From NCBI GenBank assembly GCA_037957365.1, contig JARHVA010000593.1:2408501-2472500 (forward strand): a stretch of 64,000 nt of DNA, in the 5' to 3' direction. Position numbers and translations under genes: made by a program. Every line of letters begins with the position of its first letter. Position 1 is the first letter of the stretch. The notes under the pieces are model-generated. The model saw only the letters and a list, made by a program, of their open reading frames with translations, searched no databases and had not been told where the DNA came from. Origin of the DNA: Torreya grandis. Lineage: Eukaryota; Streptophyta; Pinopsida; Cupressales; Taxaceae. Below are positions 60,481 to 64,000 of this stretch, piece by piece.

Positions 60481-61015
60481 TTATTCCAAATTTTGCAAAA
60501 TTAGTCAAGCCATTGACCTCTATGCTAAAGAAAGATGAGAAATTCACGTGGACAATGCAAAAGAAGGATAGTTTTGAAGGGATCAAGCAGGCTATCACCC
60601 AAGTTCCTACCTTCATCAGTCTTGACTTCACCAAGGATTTCAACCTCTACACCTTCATAAATGAAGAGGTAATCTCTGTTATGCTTACCCAAGTGAATGG
60701 TGAGAACCTTGAACAACCACTTGCATTTTTAGCTAGGGTCTAGAGGGTTTTGAGGTCAGGTATATATATGTGGAGAAGCAAGTCCTTGTGTTCATGCAGA
60801 GTCTAAAGAAATTTAGACATATGTTATCCAACAACAGGGTTTACCTCATGGTACCACATCCCAATGTTAAGGACTTCTTGATCAGCTATGATTTGAATGA
60901 AAAGAGAGTGGGATGGATCACTAAAGTAATGAAATATGATGTGGATATCAAAACCACCAAGCTAGTAAGAGGAAAAGTCCTATGTGAACACCTTGCTATA
61001 GACTTTAAATAGCAA
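60480..61015 (+). pseudogene. Element 3b gypsy-type RNase H
   Basis: FIPNFAKLVKPLTSMLKKDEKF leads into FEGIKQAITQVPTF, DFTKDFNLYTFINEEVI (the expected Asp after LYT is Phe) and PLAFLARV, then a TAG at about 60741. The tail QVLVFMQSLKKFRHMLSNNRV...VGWITKVMKYDVDIKTTK (60770-61012) is open for 80 codons. Confidence 0.76.
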
Positions 61016-61099
61016 AAAGAGGACAATTTGCTAATCCATGATGCAGCCATAGCAAAAGATCCAGCTGTCATGAAGGATTAGACATTAGACATGAGATTT

Positions 61100-62307
61100 T
61101 TCTTCTCACTGGTGAGTGCCCACAGGGTGTTGATAGGACTAAGAGGAGATATTTTAGACTCTAATCTCTCCCTTATGTCCTAATTTATGGAGTGATATTT
61201 AGAAGGGATTTCTTAGGACTGATTTTAAGGTACATAGACCTAGGTCAGGTCGACATGGTGTTGTCTGAGTTCCATGATGGGCCAGCTAGTGGCCACTTTG
61301 CTCCTAAGCCTACAATTTCAAGAATAATGAGAGCTAGTTACTTTTAGCCCACTCTATTTAGAGACACCCATGCCTAGGTATGAAAGTTCCAAAGTGTGCT
61401 CTCTTTGATAGGAAACAATGGCTAGCTACAATGCCTCTACAACCTATTCAAGTTGAACAACCATTCATGCAATGGGGCCTTGACTTCATAGGGATGATTA
61501 ACCCTCCCTCTAGTGATAGACACAAGTGGGTCCTGACTACTATAGACTACTTCATGAGATGGGTAGAAGCTATTGCTTTGAAGGAGGCCAACAAAAGTGT
61601 AGTCCTAGATTTTTATGAAGCCCTGGTGATAAGGTTTGGAGTTCTAGCTACCATCATCTCAAATAATGCTTTAGCTTTTCTTATAACAAAAATGAGTGAA
61701 TGGGCATTGAGATACAACATCTATCTCAACACTTCTAACTATTACCCATATGGGAATGGTCTAGCTAAATCCACCAATAAGAATCTGATCAAGATTATCA
61801 AAAGAACAATGAAGGAGAATCAGAGAACTTGGCATGCCAAGTTGAAAATAGCCCTATGGGTAGATAGGGTCACTCCAAAGAGAGAAGTTGGTAATTTTCC
61901 ATATACACTTATGTATGAAAGGGAACCTAGACTTCCTATTTCACTTGAATTTATAGCCTTGGATCTTGCTCACCAGCTATAATTAGAAGAAGGCAACAAC
62001 ATGGAGATTAGGCTTTGTGAATTGATGGAACTCCAAGAAATAAGGGACCAAGCTATATCTTCTATGACCAGCCTCCAACAACAGATGAAGAAGCACTTCA
62101 ACAAGAGATCCTCATCAAAAGGTTTCTCTAACTGAAATGGGATGAGGACTGAGCTAATCCTAGAAAGCACATGAAGTTTGATACCCTATGGAGTGGTCCA
62201 TATGTCATCACTCAGTGTAAGAAGCATAATGCATTCCAACTCTCCATGTTAGATGGTGAAGAACTATGTATCCCAGTTAATGGGATACATCTTAAGCATT
62301 ATCACTG
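61100..62307 (+). pseudogene. Element 3b integrase
   Basis: A long open stretch at 61380-61982 (200 codons) covers the core: PFMQWGLDFIGMINPP, TIDYFMRWVEAIAL (Asp kept), IISNNALAF, where the second catalytic Asp has become Asn, and GLAKSTNKNL, where the Glu has become Lys. The residues that failed here are kept in 3a. Upstream, the zinc module region 61260-61375 is decayed. A gap near 62130 (relative to 3a) precedes the LWSGPYVITQ stretch and the HLKHYH ending near 62305. Confidence 0.88.
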
Positions 62308-63539
62308 AGCCTTCTCTTATCATGTACATATTTTCCTTAATTTTACCTATTTTCCCTAAGTGGTTTTGCAAATGTTAGTAGTTTTCTTAATCTTGTGTGT
62401 TTCAATTCCTTTTGGGGGTAAGACTTTCATGATTGATTCTTGGATATCTCAAGGTTGTTTCTAAATCTTTCAAAGCTACATCTTGACTCCATGCCCAATG
62501 GACTTTGAGGCTACTAGTTTCTAAGCATAGCAGGCATGCTTCCCCTAGGAATCACCAATTTATTGACCATTTTGGTCTTGTAAGCCAAAATGTCAGTCTC
62601 CTTCTTTCCCTACTATTCTAAACCATCAGTTTGATCATGTATCCATCTTCTACAAAATCCCCTTTTGCTTTACAATAAGTCTTGTTCTTATAAAACATTG
62701 AAAGATCTAAGGACCTATAGGTTTTAATTAATTATGGAGATTTTTCTCTTTGAGAAAATGCCTTGGACAAAATTTTAGCAAGGAAATGGGCCAAAGGGAA
62801 TACAAGTCTCTTACAAAGCTCCAAAGGGCAAATGCCCTTGCAGAGGGAAAGTAGGTATCGAATGGGGCTATTTTAAGTAGGTTCTGAAGGACATCTTGGG
62901 GTCCAAGTGCCCTTGTGGAGGGTAGGGAACCCTTGTAGAGGAATCAAAAGACAAGGCAAAAATAAAGATAATCAAAGAAAAAAATTTGAATTTCTTCAGG
63001 CAAAATGCCTGAAGGAATTCCTTTGGACATTTTTTCTGAATAAATTCACAAGGCAAAGAACCAAAATAAATTCTTTCAAAAGAAAATCCCATGACAAAGT
63101 GAACAAGGCAAATCCTTCAGAAAAAAAGTCTAAAATTTTGTCTAAAGGAATTCCTTCTAACTTTTGTCCAAAGGAATTCACCTGAAAGAAAGTTGACCGA
63201 AAGAAAATAAGCCAAAAAATGAAGGAAATATTTCCTTCAGGTAAAATGTCTGAGGGAATTCCTTCAACCATTTTGTTCAAAGGAATCAAGAAGCTGAGGT
63301 AGCTTGAAGGACCCTGAAGGGCAAGTGCCCTTGAGGGAGACTCTCAGCTATCAAAAGGAGGACCTTCTCCTAGCCCCAAAGCGACACCTTCCCTTTAGGA
63401 GGGTTCAATGATAGAGGCCTAAACAAGGAAAAAGAAAGGGGAGATATCCTTCAAGAAAAAGTTTGAAGGAACACTTTGAAAAGTGAAGCCAAAGGAAAGT
63501 GAAGTTGAAGGAATTACAAAGGGGTGATGGGCCTGCAGA
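62308..63539 (+). other. Element 3b 3' region
   Basis: Non-coding and aligned with 53756-54933. It holds the second set of GGAATTCC quasi-palindromes and the purine tract near 63420-63445. Open stretches on either strand at 62868-63289 come from the palindromes. Confidence 0.65.
62985..63290. repeat. Quasi-palindromes centred on GGAATTCC (copy 3b)
   Basis: AAGGAATTCCTT cores at 63012-63023 and 63145-63156 and a GGGAATTCC core near 63254. They lie at the same places as in 3a, but the flanks have drifted, so the pairing outside the core is shorter. Confidence 0.78.
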
Positions 63540-64000
63540 TGTCAAAATCATGATGATGGAATAGCCATTGGCTTTCAAATCATGATGGGTGCATGAATGA
63601 CAAATTTATGGCAGTGAAATAACCATTGATCTTTAAATGCTTGAATGCAAACCCAAAGGAATTCAAAGGCCTTAAGGCCAAAAGGAAGAGACCACTGAGA
63701 AGGGAGCCCAAGGAGCCAGCAAAGGATGAAAAGATAGCCCTGAGAGCTCAAATTCCAGGGAAAGAGAGCTAGGAAAAGACAAAAGCTAGGAATGGACAAA
63801 ACGCCAAGTGTAGAAGCAGACAAAATAGTCTAGGTGGCAAAAGAAGGTGTCGGCACATGAGAGTTATTATAGTGGTTGGAATAATCCCTATGAAATGGTC
63901 ATCAAGGAGCACAAACAGTAAATGATGTGGCTTATTTTTCTTCATTTTGCATTAATGAGCAGACAACCATGTGAATGTATTGAAGAAGGGGTCTTGTTTG
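63540..64000 (+). repeat. Start of the element 3b 3' LTR, cut by window end
   Basis: TGTCAAAATCATG at 63540 onward aligns with 54934-55395. The remaining LTR lies outside the window. As in the shared LTR, the exact start is a judgement. Confidence 0.62.

Larger units (their letters stand above)
56285..64000 (+). mobile_element. Element 3b: gypsy element, right end beyond window
   Basis: It has primer site, leader, gag, protease, archaeal-type RNase H, RT, gypsy RNase H, integrase, 3' region and the start of a 3' LTR that runs off the window. All internal parts match 3a, apart from gag, which 3a lacks. 3a, the shared LTR and 3b form an internal-LTR-internal-LTR series, as arises from unequal recombination between LTRs. 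Confidence 0.88.

Overview
This is plant nuclear DNA made almost entirely of decayed LTR retrotransposons. The families point to a land plant: Ty1/copia with a protease and pre-integrase module, and Ty3/gypsy elements of the Tat type (16-17 kb, two RNase H domains, long untranslated regions, and in one case an antisense plant mobile domain frame). The species cannot be fixed from sequence alone. The DNA is AT-rich and poor in CG. No host protein gene, tRNA, rRNA or CRISPR array could be supported. Every long coding region is broken by stops and shifts, so nothing here looks able to move on its own.

Layout. 1-1091: flank with a perfect 97-bp inverted repeat. 1092-5966 plus 39461-40557: a truncated Ty1/copia element whose 3' LTR was split by a later insertion. 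5967-39460: the insertion, a minus-strand Tat-type gypsy element (element 1) with LTRs of about 1.3 kb, a recognisable polypurine tract and primer-binding region, and a near-matching 5-bp target duplication. 11114-27635: a second, plus-strand Tat-type element (element 2) inside element 1, again with LTRs (1.17 kb), primer site, polypurine tract and near-matching 5-bp duplication. This is a three-level nest. 40558-48480: AT-rich sequence without clear genes; it holds a short palindrome array and a possible decayed LTR. 48481-64000: element 3, a gypsy family in the tandem form internal(3a)-LTR-internal(3b)-LTR, left-truncated beside an inverted LTR end and cut by the window end on the right.

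Within each gypsy element the order is gag, protease, RT, gypsy RNase H and integrase. The second (archaeal-type) RNase H lies after the gypsy RNase H in elements 1 and 2, but between protease and RT in both copies of element 3. Most of the in-frame stops I examined replace Gln, Arg or Trp codons, as expected from C-to-T decay of methylated DNA.

The most interesting signals are non-coding. Element 2 carries seven copies of a hairpin motif between integrase and 3' LTR, in which the 17-nt loop is largely kept while the two stem halves change together. Element 3 carries long quasi-palindromes centred on GGAATTCC, element 1 an ACCATCGATGGT tandem array, and the 43.5-kb region an ATTACCTC/GAGGTAAT array. 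Element 1 also holds an antisense plant mobile domain reading frame.
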